Positions 52,590 through 61,464 of a stretch of DNA of 64,000 bases are shown piece by piece. How positions within the stretch are numbered: the first letter of the stretch is position 1; every line of letters begins with the position of its first letter. Source of the stretch: Lachnospiraceae bacterium. Its GTDB lineage: Bacteria > Bacillota > Clostridia > Lachnospirales > Lachnospiraceae. The position numbers and the translations under genes are program-made. The notes below the pieces were generated by a model. That model worked only from the letters and a program-made list of their open reading frames with translations. It was not told the origin of the DNA and did not search any database. The stretch spans positions 1-64,000 of the forward strand of contig CAJTIU010000018.1 of NCBI GenBank assembly GCA_910576335.1, given 5' to 3'.

Positions 52590-53681
52590 ATGGACAAAAA
52601 AACAAACGCACCACAAAACAATTTTATCATGCATCCGACTAATGACGTCTGCTTCAGTGGACTTATGGAAAATCCAGTCGTGAGAAAGGGATTCTGCGCA
52701 GCGGTTCTCCGCATTTCGCCGGATGAAATTCTAGATACAGAGCTTTTGCCTACACACTTACACCGTGATTATGTTAATGATAAGCTTGGAATTCTTGACG
52801 TGCTGGTACGTATGCCGGACGGAATTCAGATCAATATGGAAATGCAGATAAAAGACTTTGAATTTTGGGATGAACGGGCGCTGTTTTATCTCAGCAAGAT
52901 GTATACCGGCCAGCTGAAATCAGGAGAGGATTATGAAAATCTGCAAAAGTGCATTCATGTCAGTATTTTAGATTTCATCCACTTTCCAGAAGATAACAGA
53001 TGTTTCCGTACGCTTCATTTCCGGGATGATGATACTGGGAAACTCTATAGCAATAAACTGGAATTACAGATTCTGGAATTAAAAAAGCTGCCGCCAGAGG
53101 TTCGGACAGAAGAAGAAATTATTCGCTGGATGCGTTTTTTCAATGGAAAAAGCAGGGAGGAGTTTGAAAATATGGCTATGTCAAGCGAATATTTGGGAGA
53201 GGCATATGAAGTATTGCAGAAGCTAAGTGCTGATGATAAAAAACGTATTGAATATGAGGCACGGGAAAAAGCCATTAGGGATTATAATGCACTGATGAAT
53301 AGTGCAAAAAGGCGTGGACATTTAGAGGGCAGGGAAGAAGGCTTGAAAGAAGGTCTGAAAGAAGGCATGGAAAAGGGGATGGAAGAAGGTCTGAAAGAAG
53401 GCATGGAAAAGGGGATGGAAGAAGGTCTGAAAGAAGGCATGGAAAAAGGTATGGAAAAAGGTATGGAAAAAGGTATGGAAAAAGGTATGGAAAAAGGTAT
53501 GGAAAAAGGTCTGAAAAAAGGTCTGAAAAAGGGGCGGAATGAGGGAATACATGAAGGGATAAAATTAGTACGGAGAGTAGACAGATTACATGATAAGGGA
53601 GCAACAAACGAGCAGATTGCACAGGAATGTATGATATCTGTAGAAGAGGTAGATAAGATTTTGGGGACGGGGCATTTTTAA
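52590..53681 (+). CDS. Rpn family PD-(D/E)XK nuclease/transposase with repetitive C-terminal region
   Basis: A 363-residue protein. Residues about 1-240 match the Rpn/PDDEXK transposase-like group (NDVCFSGLMENPVVRKGFCA; the nuclease centre DKLGILDVLVRMPDGIQINM, then EMQIKDFEFWDERALFYLSK). Residues about 250-318 are a run of units such as GLKEGMEKGMEE, highly charged and helical. The last residues LGTGHF come from a family B palindrome that also supplies the stop. AAAGGAGAC precedes the ATG. Such proteins promote RecA-independent recombination in E. coli. Confidence 0.85.
   Translation: MDKKTNAPQNNFIMHPTNDVCFSGLMENPVVRKGFCAAVLRISPDEILDTELLPTHLHRDYVNDKLGILDVLVRMPDGIQINMEMQIKDFEFWDERALFYLSKMYTGQLKSGEDYENLQKCIHVSILDFIHFPEDNRCFRTLHFRDDDTGKLYSNKLELQILELKKLPPEVRTEEEIIRWMRFFNGKSREEFENMAMSSEYLGEAYEVLQKLSADDKKRIEYEAREKAIRDYNALMNSAKRRGHLEGREEGLKEGLKEGMEKGMEEGLKEGMEKGMEEGLKEGMEKGMEKGMEKGMEKGMEKGMEKGLKKGLKKGRNEGIHEGIKLVRRVDRLHDKGATNEQIAQECMISVEEVDKILGTGHF
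53338..53534 (+). repeat. 12-base coding tandem repeats in the Rpn gene
   Basis: About sixteen near-identical 12-base units (GGTATGGAAAAA, GGCATGGAAAAG, GGTCTGAAAGAA) encode four-residue blocks GMEK, GMEE, GLKE and GLKK. Higher-order repeats of 36-48 bases are visible in the first half. Replication slippage would change length in multiples of four residues without losing frame. Confidence 0.9.
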
Positions 53682-53691
53682 AAATGCCCCG
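53661..53691. repeat. Family B palindromic repeat at the Rpn stop codon
   Basis: TTGGGGACGGGGCATTTTT and most of its complement. It encodes the last residues of the Rpn protein (Leu-Gly-Thr-Gly-His-Phe) and the stop. Confidence 0.85.
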
Positions 53692-53713
53692 TTGTCTGTA
53701 TCGGGAGGACTAT

Positions 53714-53980
53714 CTCTGTGAAGAAGCCAGGATGGCTGCGCTGTCCGAAAAGGAACAGATAAAGCGGCATAGAAAGTATGCCAGGGAGCTTGCTGCGCTG
53801 ATGAAACCTCAGGGACATCTGGTCAGTGTAGAGCGCTTCGAGTATGACAGCGCATATGCCGGCCTGGTCTGCGCACTGGAGCGTGCGGCTTCTGTCCGGT
53901 AAAAGGAACCGATATGCAGTTTTCCTGTAAAAACGGAGATGAGACTGCAGCGTTTCGTGCAATGGTTTTTGAGAGAACAA
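53714..53980 (+). pseudogene. Duplicated 3' fragment of the methyltransferase gene
   Basis: Matches 49101-49369 closely (CEEARMAALSEKEQIKRHRK, then YARELAALMKPQGHLVSVER). One G is missing (GTGCGGC for GTGCGGGC), which shifts the frame near 53886. The SAM-binding core is not included, so it cannot be active. It leads straight into a relic of the AAA/DUF1703 end and the duplicated MFS gene. Confidence 0.85.
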
Positions 53981-54042
53981 TGAGACAATTCATGTGTATG
54001 GAATAGCCTTAAGTCGTTGTTTACGAGAATGGGTGAAAAGAG

Positions 54043-55280
54043 ATGAATCTGTTATTACAATATAAAGGATTGCGCAGGGAGAATTATATATTGTGCTTTG
54101 GACGTCTTGTCACGGCCATGGGCGCCATGGTCTGGCCTATGCTGACCATGATCTTAAGCCAGAAAATGGGAATGAGCCCAGAGCATATCTCCTGGGTCAT
54201 GGCACTGTTTGGAATACTCTCATTACCAACGAATCTGATCGGCGGGAAGATGGGGGATCATTTCAATAAAAAATTGAATATTGTGTTCCTGGATCTGATA
54301 TCTGTAGTCTGTTATATCATATGTGCTGTTATTCCGTTGTCAGCAAAGTCAATTGTACTGATGTTCATTACAGCAATCTGTCAGAACATGGAGTATCCTT
54401 ACTATAACGCCCTGACAGCGGATATGACGAAGACAGAGGATCGGGAACGTGCATACTCGCTTCAGTATCTTTGCACAAACCTGGGGTTCGTTATGGCGCC
54501 GGCCGTGGGGGCTTTCTTCTTCGGGATTATCTGTGACTGGCATTTCTGATCAGCGGGATTGCAATCGGCTGCTCATCTATTCTGATATTTTTTATGGTGA
54601 AGGATATTTCGCCGGTAGAAGACAACAGCCAGAAAGCTGTATATCAGACGGACAGAGAAGGGGAAGGGCTGTGGACAGTCCTAAAGGAGAACAAAATAAT
54701 TGTTCTCTATATTTTAGTGGTTAGTGGCTATTATGCGGGGTATCAGATGTATAATTATCTCATGCCGCTGGATTTGGAGGTGCTCCATGGCGACAGTGGG
54801 GCGGTGATTTTTGGAACAATTACCAGTGTGAACTGTATTGCAGTCGTTCTGTTTACGCCTCTGATTACCAGGAGGTTTCCGAGGCTTCCGGAGACGGTGA
54901 AGGCGATGCTTGGACAGACGCTTTTGGTAGCGGGATTTGCAATATTCTGTTCATTTGCCGGGCAGATCCCCTTTTATTATATTGCCATGATCATTCTGAC
55001 CTGTGGAGAAGTTTTTAGCATGCTTGCGGAAAGCCCGTATCTGACGAAGAGGATTCCGGCCAGCCACCGGGGGAGGATCAATGGGTTCGTGGGCGTTGTC
55101 CGTACAGGGGTAACTGGCGTCTATCAGGCAATGATTGGCTTCGTGTATGGACGCGGCGGATCAGAGGCGGCATGGGTGGTGGTGCTGATCAGTGGAGGGC
55201 TGTTCGTATTGCTTTGTATTCTGCTCATCGTGAAAGACCGAAAAGTGTACAGGAATCTGTATGATGGCAGAGAAGGATAA
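54043..55280 (+). pseudogene. MFS transporter, decayed duplicate
   Basis: Over 90 percent like the gene at 50555-51793 by eye across its full length. Two lesions are visible: a G6 run in the intact copy is G5 here (near 54510), shifting frame, and a TGG codon has become TGA (54536-54538). The open parts are 54043-54549 and 54594-55280. A restart from ATG 54594 would give a half-transporter of 228 residues, unlikely to work. Confidence 0.88.
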
Positions 55281-55432
55281 ATGAGCAGATATTTTTAGGG
55301 GAAATAGTTTTTTTTGGAGGGCAACCATTGGTTGCCCTCTATTGATGTAAACTGTTGATTGCTTGTTTTTTAGGGGGAAATTGTTAAAATAGCTGTATAA
55401 GCAAACTCAAATCAAGGGAGGAGAATCAACTA

Positions 55433-55924
55433 ATGAAAAAATTATTTGCTTTATTAACTTTGTGCGTAATGGTTACAGGTATCGTGCAGCCGACAAGGGT
55501 AAGCGCGGCTGAGCTTCCGGAAAACGAGGCGGAAAATCTTTCAGAGGGATATGTGGAATATGATTTCGAAGCAGGTGGAACCCAGAACTTTGAGGTTACA
55601 GACGAGAATGGAGAGGAAGCAGAAATTGTAATTGAGGAGCTGCCGGGAATGGCGAGAGTAGCCAAAGGGACATATAAGATATCGAAGACGCAAAAAGGAG
55701 CCTGGACAGTTGGATTCTATGTGGATGTCAGTGCGAATAGAATCGTAAGGTCATACGGGAAATTTTATAAAGCGATTAAAGGAAGTATATATGAAACCAC
55801 ATTAACGAAAAATAGTGATGCCCAGGCCACTTTATCATTTAGACATAAGTATGGTAACCATATGGAAAGGAGGAGCGTGATTGTTAAAATTGTCAATAAA
55901 AGGTTTAGAATATCAAAGCAATAA
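55433..55924 (+). CDS. Secreted DUF5626-type protein
   Basis: A 163-residue protein with a signal peptide (MKKLFALLTLCVMVTGIVQP, cut likely after VSA at about 25). The mature part begins acidic and contains GYVEYDFEAGGTQNFEVTDE, which I associate with DUF5626; that is memory of the family. A beta-rich C-terminal domain follows, with a basic end. GGAGGAG precedes the ATG. Function unknown. It opens the region of secreted proteins. Confidence 0.7.
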   Translation: MKKLFALLTLCVMVTGIVQPTRVSAAELPENEAENLSEGYVEYDFEAGGTQNFEVTDENGEEAEIVIEELPGMARVAKGTYKISKTQKGAWTVGFYVDVSANRIVRSYGKFYKAIKGSIYETTLTKNSDAQATLSFRHKYGNHMERRSVIVKIVNKRFRISKQ

Positions 55925-55949
55925 AGGTATGCTGTTTAAGAGCATACCT

Positions 55950-56558
55950 TTAAGAAATTTTTTCTATAGTGTATTCTTCAAATTGTGGTAAATGAAAACT
56001 TATGATTACACACACATTATTCAGATTGCTCAAAAAACAAATCACTGCTAATACCAAAATCAGCTTATAGTTTCTTCGGTTCCGCCATGTCCAGATAAAG
56101 ACATATATGGATACTATAATTCCGATCCAGCATGAGAGGCAGGAAAAAGTTAATAAAAGTATCAAAAAGACATATTCCTTGTTGAATGAAGAAATAATAT
56201 GGGGCGGTGTGTGGGGAGCGGGCCCCGGCACAGGCTCGCTTTGAGATGTGCTCAAATCGGGTGCAGGTTCCGGTGCAGGGTCGTTCTGAGATGTACTCAA
56301 ATCAGAATCCTGATTTTCATCTTCGTTTTTGCCTTCTGTCTTATTTGGAAAGGCGCAATTTAGTAATTTATCCAAAGAAACCCCGTATAATTGGCTAAGG
56401 AGGGCTAAGTTGTCAGCATCAGGAATGCTTTTTCCGTTCTCCCACCGTGACACGGCCTGCCGTGATATGTTTAGCTCATTTGCCACATCAATTTGTGATA
56501 ATCCTTTTTTTACGCGTGCATTTTTTAACCTTATATCTAAATCCTTTGTGGCATTCAT
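55950..56558 (-). CDS. XRE-family regulator with membrane anchor
   Basis: A 202-residue protein: helix-turn-helix at about 8-64 (RLKNARVKKGLSQIDVANEL, NISRQAVSRWENGKSIPDAD), an acidic and Pro-rich linker with a repeat (DLSTSQNDPAPEPAPDLSTS, about 88-115), and two or three hydrophobic helices (about 130-190). It may sense at the membrane and regulate nearby secreted-protein genes. It converges with the DUF5626 gene. Confidence 0.82.
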   Translation of the reverse strand: MNATKDLDIRLKNARVKKGLSQIDVANELNISRQAVSRWENGKSIPDADNLALLSQLYGVSLDKLLNCAFPNKTEGKNEDENQDSDLSTSQNDPAPEPAPDLSTSQSEPVPGPAPHTPPHIISSFNKEYVFLILLLTFSCLSCWIGIIVSIYVFIWTWRNRRNYKLILVLAVICFLSNLNNVCVIISFHLPQFEEYTIEKIS

Positions 56559-56662
56559 ATTAATAACCCCTTTTTACCATTATTTGATTATTAAAATTTT
56601 AACATATTTATACTTAGAAGTCCAGTATTCGGACGATACGATTTGTTGCATTTTGTCAATCG

Positions 56663-56689
56663 GTTACTGTTCACTCCGTGACCAGTAAC
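56663..56689. repeat. Family A palindromic repeat
   Basis: GTTACTGTTCACTCCGTGac-CAGTAAC. About 100 bases further on, TGTGAACAGTAACG is a lone half. Confidence 0.75.
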
Positions 56690-56825
56690 CTTCGTAAATC
56701 CATCTGAAATTCGCTCCGCGAATGGGATTTGCTCACTCCTGAATCATTTTCTTACGGTCAGTGCAGTAAATGCACAGACCTGTGTGAACAGTAACGTCAA
56801 TTAAAACAAATATGTATAGAACATG

Positions 56826-57002
56826 CTTTCCGAAGATCATTAGGTGGAAACTGTTGGTTGCTGTAAAGAAATAGTTATGGCAGGAAATCACTGATTTCTT
56901 TTATTTTTCTTTCCTTTGTATTAGTATGCAGATATAGAACAGATAGCGCTTGGCATAATTGAGAAATGCAAAGCAAAATTTTATAAGGGAGGGTAGTAAG
57001 GA
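56826..57002 (+). repeat. Leader repeat, copy 1
   Basis: About 175 bases shared with 58504-58755 and 59519-59770. Shared words include CTGTTGGTTGCTGTAAAGAA, TCTTTCCTTTGTATTAGTAT and GAGAAATGCAAAGCAAAATT, ending in GGGAGGGT. It lies upstream of the secreted protein at 57211. It may carry a promoter and leader; the rest of 56690-57210 holds no gene. Confidence 0.75.
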
Positions 57003-57210
57003 TGTTCTATTGTTATTAATAGTATAAAGAAGGAAGGGGATGATTTTATGATTGGAAAATGAATTTAAGTACGCAGTGAAATGTATAGAACACTGCTACT
57101 GTACTATAGAAATTAATTTGGAAAAAAGTTATATTCGGAAGACAATCCATTGGAAACTTACAGATAGTTATTAGATTTGCCTTTAGAATGTAGAAGAAAG
57201 GAGCAATTTT

Positions 57211-57720
57211 ATGAAGAAAAAGAATATGTTTGTGTTTTGCAGCCTGCTGGTTCTGTCATTATTTTTAGGACTTATTGGTTCTTCTAAAGCAGAAGCCGCC
57301 TCTGTTAAAAGTAAGTCGACCGAAAAATCATTTTGGTGGACTGTTCCAAACGGTGGACATTCATCCGCCAGAATAAAGTTAGAATATAGAGAAACATACA
57401 AATTACGGAGAGACAAGGCAGCTTTTACGCAAAGGAGATGCACAGCCTGCTTCCGAAGAGCCGGAGCCACAAGCCTGCCGAAATATAGCCTGGGGAAGGT
57501 CACGCATTCAAGTAAAAAGAAGCTTTCACCTTGGAGAAAGGGAAGTGATATGTATGACCCTAACGTATGGAATAGCGTACTGTCATACGAAAATAATACA
57601 AGTGTTCAATATGCCAGGAAGACAAAGGCAACAGGAACTGTAAAAGCTTTGGTGACTTGCAGAGGTGGAAATGTGCCAACTAGGGCAGTATCTGTAACTC
57701 AACGGTTAAATACAAAATAG
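57211..57720 (+). CDS. Secreted protein of unknown family
   Basis: A 169-residue protein with a signal peptide (MKKKNMFVFCSLLVLSLFLG, cut probably after AEA at about 30). The mature part is basic with a Trp-Trp pair (KSFWWTVPNGGHSSARIKLE), two Cys close together (RRCTACFRR) and an end AVSVTQRLNTK that recurs in remnants at 62567-62602 and 63277-63309. AAAGGAG precedes the ATG. No family recognised. Confidence 0.65.
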   Translation: MKKKNMFVFCSLLVLSLFLGLIGSSKAEAASVKSKSTEKSFWWTVPNGGHSSARIKLEYRETYKLRRDKAAFTQRRCTACFRRAGATSLPKYSLGKVTHSSKKKLSPWRKGSDMYDPNVWNSVLSYENNTSVQYARKTKATGTVKALVTCRGGNVPTRAVSVTQRLNTK

Positions 57721-57737
57721 AAATGGAGGAGAAAAAG

Positions 57738-58379
57738 ATGAAAATAAAAAAAGCTATAATTTGTGTTGCTTGTTTAATAGGAATCTGTTCAATATCCGCA
57801 ATTGCAAGTGAATATTCAGAGAGTGAGTCTTTTGATTTTTCCGGATGGGGACAGACTCTAAAAAATGTTGCCGAGAAGCCATCGAAAAGCCGATCCAGAA
57901 CAGCAGCAGATGAAACATTGGTTCAAGGAAAAGAGGTAGCAATTTCAGAATCTGACGTTGATATGGGAACACAGTTCTATCAGGCGGCAGGTTTTACCGA
58001 GGAGGAAGCAAGGGAACAATCTGTGGAATATTTCAAAGAATACGAAGCAATGTATGCAGAGGCCATAGCAAAGGGCTATAGTGCCACGGATGAAGAAATC
58101 GAAGGCTATCTTGAGGAAATGAAGGCATCTATTTTCAGTGATACCACTGATGAAACAACACAGGCACAATATCGCGAGATGATTGGGCAGTTTGATTCAG
58201 AAGAGGATTACTGGAACTATGAAAAGGAAGTCTACAGGAAGCAGCTGCCGATCGAAAAGATGGTTCGTGATCTCGAAAGGGAGTATTTTGGTCAGGAATC
58301 AGCAGATGAGGAAGGCTGGGATGAATATTTTGAAAACTACAAGGCTGACCTTGTTAGAAAGCAAAACTATCAGAATTAG
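57738..58379 (+). CDS. Secreted acidic helical protein, copy 1
   Basis: A 213-residue protein with a signal peptide (MKIKKAIICVACLIGICSIS, cut after AIA at about 23) and an acidic, helical mature part (VDMGTQFYQAAGFTEEEARE, GYSATDEEIEGYLEEMKASI). The pattern recalls the SurA/parvulin N-terminal helix region, but no PPIase domain is seen. The ATG at 57738 follows GGAGGAGAAAAAG. It starts 18 bases after the previous stop. A paralogue is at 63309-63956. Confidence 0.65.
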   Translation: MKIKKAIICVACLIGICSISAIASEYSESESFDFSGWGQTLKNVAEKPSKSRSRTAADETLVQGKEVAISESDVDMGTQFYQAAGFTEEEAREQSVEYFKEYEAMYAEAIAKGYSATDEEIEGYLEEMKASIFSDTTDETTQAQYREMIGQFDSEEDYWNYEKEVYRKQLPIEKMVRDLEREYFGQESADEEGWDEYFENYKADLVRKQNYQN

Positions 58380-58410
58380 GGGACGGGGCAGTTATAAAAT
58401 GCCCCGTCTC
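58379..58410. repeat. Family B palindromic repeat, worn
   Basis: GGGGACGGGGCAgttataaaATGCCCCGTCTC, starting at the stop codon of the preceding gene. Confidence 0.75.
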
Positions 58411-58503
58411 TGAACACCCCATTGAATGTAAGCTGTGGCTGATGTAAAGAAATAAATTCTTGACGTGTTGGTACGCATTATCTACCTTTTACGGTATAGG
58501 ACA

Positions 58504-58755
58504 TCCTTTCCGGCAACCATTGGGTGTAAACTGCTAGTTGCTGTAAAGAGATAGTTATGAGCAGGAAACCACAGATTTCTTTTATTTTTCTTTCCTTTGT
58601 ATTAATATTTAGATACAGAACAGATAGTGCTTAACATAATTGAGAAATGCAAAGCAAAATTATATGAGGGAGGGTAGTAAGGAAGTCCTGTCACCATTTG
58701 TAAAATGAATATTAGATTCTATAATAATGTAGAGAGGAAGGGGAATTGTTCATGA
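58504..58755 (+). repeat. Leader repeat, copy 2
   Basis: About 250 bases nearly the same as 59519-59770, running through the ribosome binding site (GAGAGGAAGGGG) and into the first codons of the next gene (TTGTTCATGAAGCCTTTTGA). The rest of 58411-58503 holds nothing I can name. Confidence 0.8.
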
Positions 58756-59267
58756 AGCCTTTTGACTATTGTGAGAAAAAAATATTGAAAAAAACTTCTT
58801 TCAGAATCGCCATATGTATTTTATATTTTGTGCTAAACATGATGGCTCGGTCGATTTATAGAACATTTCAGATGTTAGAATATGGTAACGGGTATCAGTC
58901 TTCTCTTGTATATATTGTTTTGAGTGAAATAATATTATGGGCACCGTTTGTCTTCGTGATTATCAGGTGCGTATTAAAAAGTGGATGGAGATGGCTGCTG
59001 GTTAATAGTAAAAGATTTGTCGGGCAGAACTGGTGGAAATATGAAATCTATTTATTGGGGCTGTTCCTTGTCTGGAGAAGTGTAGTGATCGGAGACATGT
59101 ACCTTGAATTTCCTTTGATTGGAGCACTGTGGTTATCTCAGTCTTTTGGCAGTTATGTGCTCATGATTTTTACAAGTCATATATTTGATAACGTGGGTTC
59201 TATTTTGTTTTTTGTGATTGTTCCTGTTTTCTGTAGTATAGTAAGTCAGAACCGGGAAGAAGTGTAA
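58752..59267 (+). CDS. Small membrane protein, copy 1
   Basis: A 171-residue protein from ATG 58752 (MKPFDYCEKKILKKTSFRIA). Four hydrophobic segments are at about 18-33, 47-70, 98-115 and 130-160. The first residues KPFDY are shared with the DUF805-type gene at 59760. GAGAGGAAGGGG is the ribosome binding site. Function unknown. A copy with a nonsense codon is at 62620-63126. Confidence 0.65.
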   Translation: MKPFDYCEKKILKKTSFRIAICILYFVLNMMARSIYRTFQMLEYGNGYQSSLVYIVLSEIILWAPFVFVIIRCVLKSGWRWLLVNSKRFVGQNWWKYEIYLLGLFLVWRSVVIGDMYLEFPLIGALWLSQSFGSYVLMIFTSHIFDNVGSILFFVIVPVFCSIVSQNREEV

Positions 59268-59435
59268 AATCTGCACGCAGTTCGTTTTGCTACTATTCAT
59301 GAATTATCGTCTGCTCATAGTAACGGCATCCGTCCTATTTAAAGGGACTTTCAGCGAGGAGCTGGAAGCCGGAAATTACTATTTTACCGGCTCGGATGCT
59401 GTGTGGCTTTCGACACTTGCAGTGTCTGTAAGAAT
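59268..59435 (+). pseudogene. 3' remnant of a secreted paralogue, copy 1
   Basis: About 160 bases match 63127-63290. One frame reads LFKGTFSEELEAGNYYFTGS, then DAVWLSTLAVSV, and the AVSV end fits the C-terminus of the 57211 protein. It is cut off by a family B palindrome at 59433. Confidence 0.55.
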
Positions 59436-59474
59436 TGGGGACGGGGCATTTTTAAAAATGCCCCGTCCCCAATT
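59433..59474. repeat. Family B palindromic repeat, perfect
   Basis: AATTGGGGACGGGGCATTTTT and its complement, a 42-base perfect palindrome. Confidence 0.85.
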
Positions 59475-59518
59475 AAAAAATACATTTGAAAGTTGCTTTC
59501 AGAGAAGGGTGTAGGATA

Positions 59519-59770
59519 TCCTTTCCGGCAACCATTGGGTGTAAACTGTTGGTTGCTGTAAAGAAATAGTTATGGCAGGAAATCACTGATTTCTTTTATT
59601 TTTCTTTCCTTTGTATTAGTATGCAGATATAGAACAGATAGCGCTTAGCATAATTGAGAAATGCAAAGCAAAATTATATGAGGGAGGGTGGTAAGGAAGT
59701 TCTGTCACCATTTGTAAAATGAATATTAGATTCTATAATAATGTAGAGAGGAGGCGGGATTGTTCAAGAA
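59519..59770 (+). repeat. Leader repeat, copy 3
   Basis: Nearly the same as 58504-58755. The ATG of copy 2 (TTCATGAAGCC) is AAG here (TTCAAGAAGCC), so only the TTG at 59760 remains as a start. Confidence 0.8.
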
Positions 59771-60020
59771 GCCTTTTGACTATAAGGTTCAACGGATTTC
59801 AAGAACATATTACTGGGTTGCCTGGGGGATTTGGAATATATTGAGCCTTGCAGTTATTTTCGCCCTGGCAATGGAATATCAGCATTATGATGAATATAAA
59901 ATGAATATCTTGTTTGCGGTTGTTCTTTGTATTCATTTTATTTATCTGTTTTTTCTAACAGCAAAGAGATTTCATGATGTTGGAAAAAGCACAGGCTATT
60001 GCGTTTATGTATACTGTTGA
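59760..60020 (+). CDS. DUF805-family membrane protein, truncated
   Basis: An 86-residue protein with TTG start behind GAGAGGAGGCGGG. It begins MFKKPFDYKVQRISRTYYWV and ends near the DUF805 motif AKRFHDVGKS, after which the normal family continues another 20-30 residues (W-rich helix). Here it ends GYCVYVYC. Two membrane helices are at about 18-40 and 48-66. It is probably a C-terminally cut or non-working form. Confidence 0.55.
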   Translation: MFKKPFDYKVQRISRTYYWVAWGIWNILSLAVIFALAMEYQHYDEYKMNILFAVVLCIHFIYLFFLTAKRFHDVGKSTGYCVYVYC

Positions 60021-60044
60021 TTCCATTAGTAATAGGAGAAGAAT

Positions 60045-61055
60045 ATGAAAAATATATTTAAAAAGAACGTCAAAAAAAGCATTTGTGGTATATTATCCGG
60101 AATCTTGTTTGTAAGTGGAATTTCTTGTGTTGATATTTATGCAAATGAGCCGAATGAGACTGTTTTTCATGATGTAGCACAAGACATATCAAATGAGAAA
60201 GCATCAATAGACGCTGATCCTGTAACGCAGAATAATGTTAGTGTTGAAGAGGTTGAAGCAATTATAGATACTTTAGAAGATGTAGATGTTATCAATACAG
60301 AAGAACAGATTGTAAGTGAAGAGTGCGCAATGGAAACAATTGACACAGAGGAAAAACAGGATGTTGAAAAACAAATTGTTAATGAAGAAAATGAGGACTA
60401 TATAATAGAAACCTATGAAGAAGACGGGAAACAATTTGTTGCAACATATTCTCGGGATCTGTCAACTATGTCATTGGTTTGTTGTGATGGCGATATAATT
60501 ACTAATCGGGTATTTTTATATGATTCAACATTGCAAAAATATCTTGAATAGACAGTAGTATTAGAAACAGATGAAACAATGACCTTAACTGATGAAAATA
60601 ATGTAGAGGCACAAAAAATAAATTATAATTCAAAGACTAAGACTTTATACAAATGGAATAAGAATCCTTACTATTATCAATCAGGTTCAAGTAAAGAAAA
60701 GACTTATTTGAAAATTGGATGTAAGGCAAACTATAGAATTCGTACAGATAATCTTTCTGATAAAAAAGCAAAGAAATGTAATGCATATAAATCGGCAATT
60801 AAAAAGAGTAATAGTTATTATCAGAAAGGAACGGCATATTTGGCTGGATCGGGTATTTCGTTAGGGGTAGTGGCGTGCTTGGTGACAGCAAATGCGGTTT
60901 TTCCGCCATCTGTTATAGTATCAATTGTTGTAGCAACATTGGGTGGAGGTTCGGCTCTATATAAGGGTGCATCGGCTTTGGCTAATTCACAGGAGAAATA
61001 TTATGATGCAAAAGACTATTATGCTATTATAAAAACATATGGAAAAAAGTTGTAA
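60045..61055 (+). pseudogene. Secreted/membrane protein split by an in-frame amber codon
   Basis: Two open stretches in one frame, 60045-60551 and 60579-61055, are parted by a single TAG (60549-60551). Read through, it has 336 residues: a signal peptide (MKNIFKKNVKKSICGILSGI, to about 33), an acidic region (about 35-135), a domain with Cys-Cys (SLVCCDGDI), and a C-terminal part with two hydrophobic helices (GTAYLAGSGISLGVVACLVT; VIVSIVVATLGGGSALYKGA). GGAG precedes the ATG. The product may be a membrane-active secreted protein; the truncated 168-residue form lacks the helices. Confidence 0.65.
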
Positions 61056-61147
61056 AATAATAAAAATTTTTCAAGCAGTTTGTGAGTAGGGATGAGACAA
61101 TGGTAAGGTTTCCTTGCTGATAGAATCAGAGTTGATACTACTGTAGG

Positions 61148-61235
61148 GTCTCAATCATTTTTTTGGTATAAAACTGTGCAAAGTCAGTATTCATGCAGCA
61201 AAGTGAGTATTGTATTACTAAAAAATGATTGAGAC
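61148..61235. repeat. 88-base inverted-repeat element
   Basis: GTCTCAATCATTTTTT and AAAAAATGATTGAGAC are exact inverted arms of 16 bases about 56 apart. It is probably a tiny MITE or a transcript-end structure between the split gene and the next unit. Confidence 0.65.
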
Positions 61236-61272
61236 AAAATAATACCCAATATTATACGAGGAGGATATAAAT

Positions 61273-61464
61273 ATGAAAATGTATAAAAAATTCGCCCTGT
61301 TTTTTGGAGCACTTTCAATTTTAAATGTATTGCTCATAGCGGCAATCTTGTTAAGAATAGTAGCTTTTGAATACCAGACTATCGTTATTATAGCGTTGGC
61401 ATTTATTTCATTTGCAGGATCAGCGTTTACTGCTGCCGTTGCCATTAGCCGGGAAAACAAATGA
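61273..61464 (+). CDS. Small two-helix membrane protein
   Basis: A 63-residue protein, MKMYKKFALFFGALSILNVL, with two hydrophobic helices (about 8-30 and 35-57) and an end ISRENK. GGAGG precedes the ATG. Its stop overlaps the protease start by 4 bases (ATGA), so the two are translated together; it may help membrane placement of the protease or protect the cell from it. A relic of the pair is at 51925-52262. Confidence 0.65.
   Translation: MKMYKKFALFFGALSILNVLLIAAILLRIVAFEYQTIVIIALAFISFAGSAFTAAVAISRENK

Noticed and set aside
53275-53622. A minus-strand frame rich in Leu/Phe/Pro repeats opposite the Rpn gene
   Set aside because: It merely mirrors the 12-base repeats; the plus-strand frame holds the nuclease domain.
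7055-59474. Repeated palindromes as a CRISPR array
   Set aside because: Copies are scattered singly over tens of kilobases, with no regular spacers and no cas genes.
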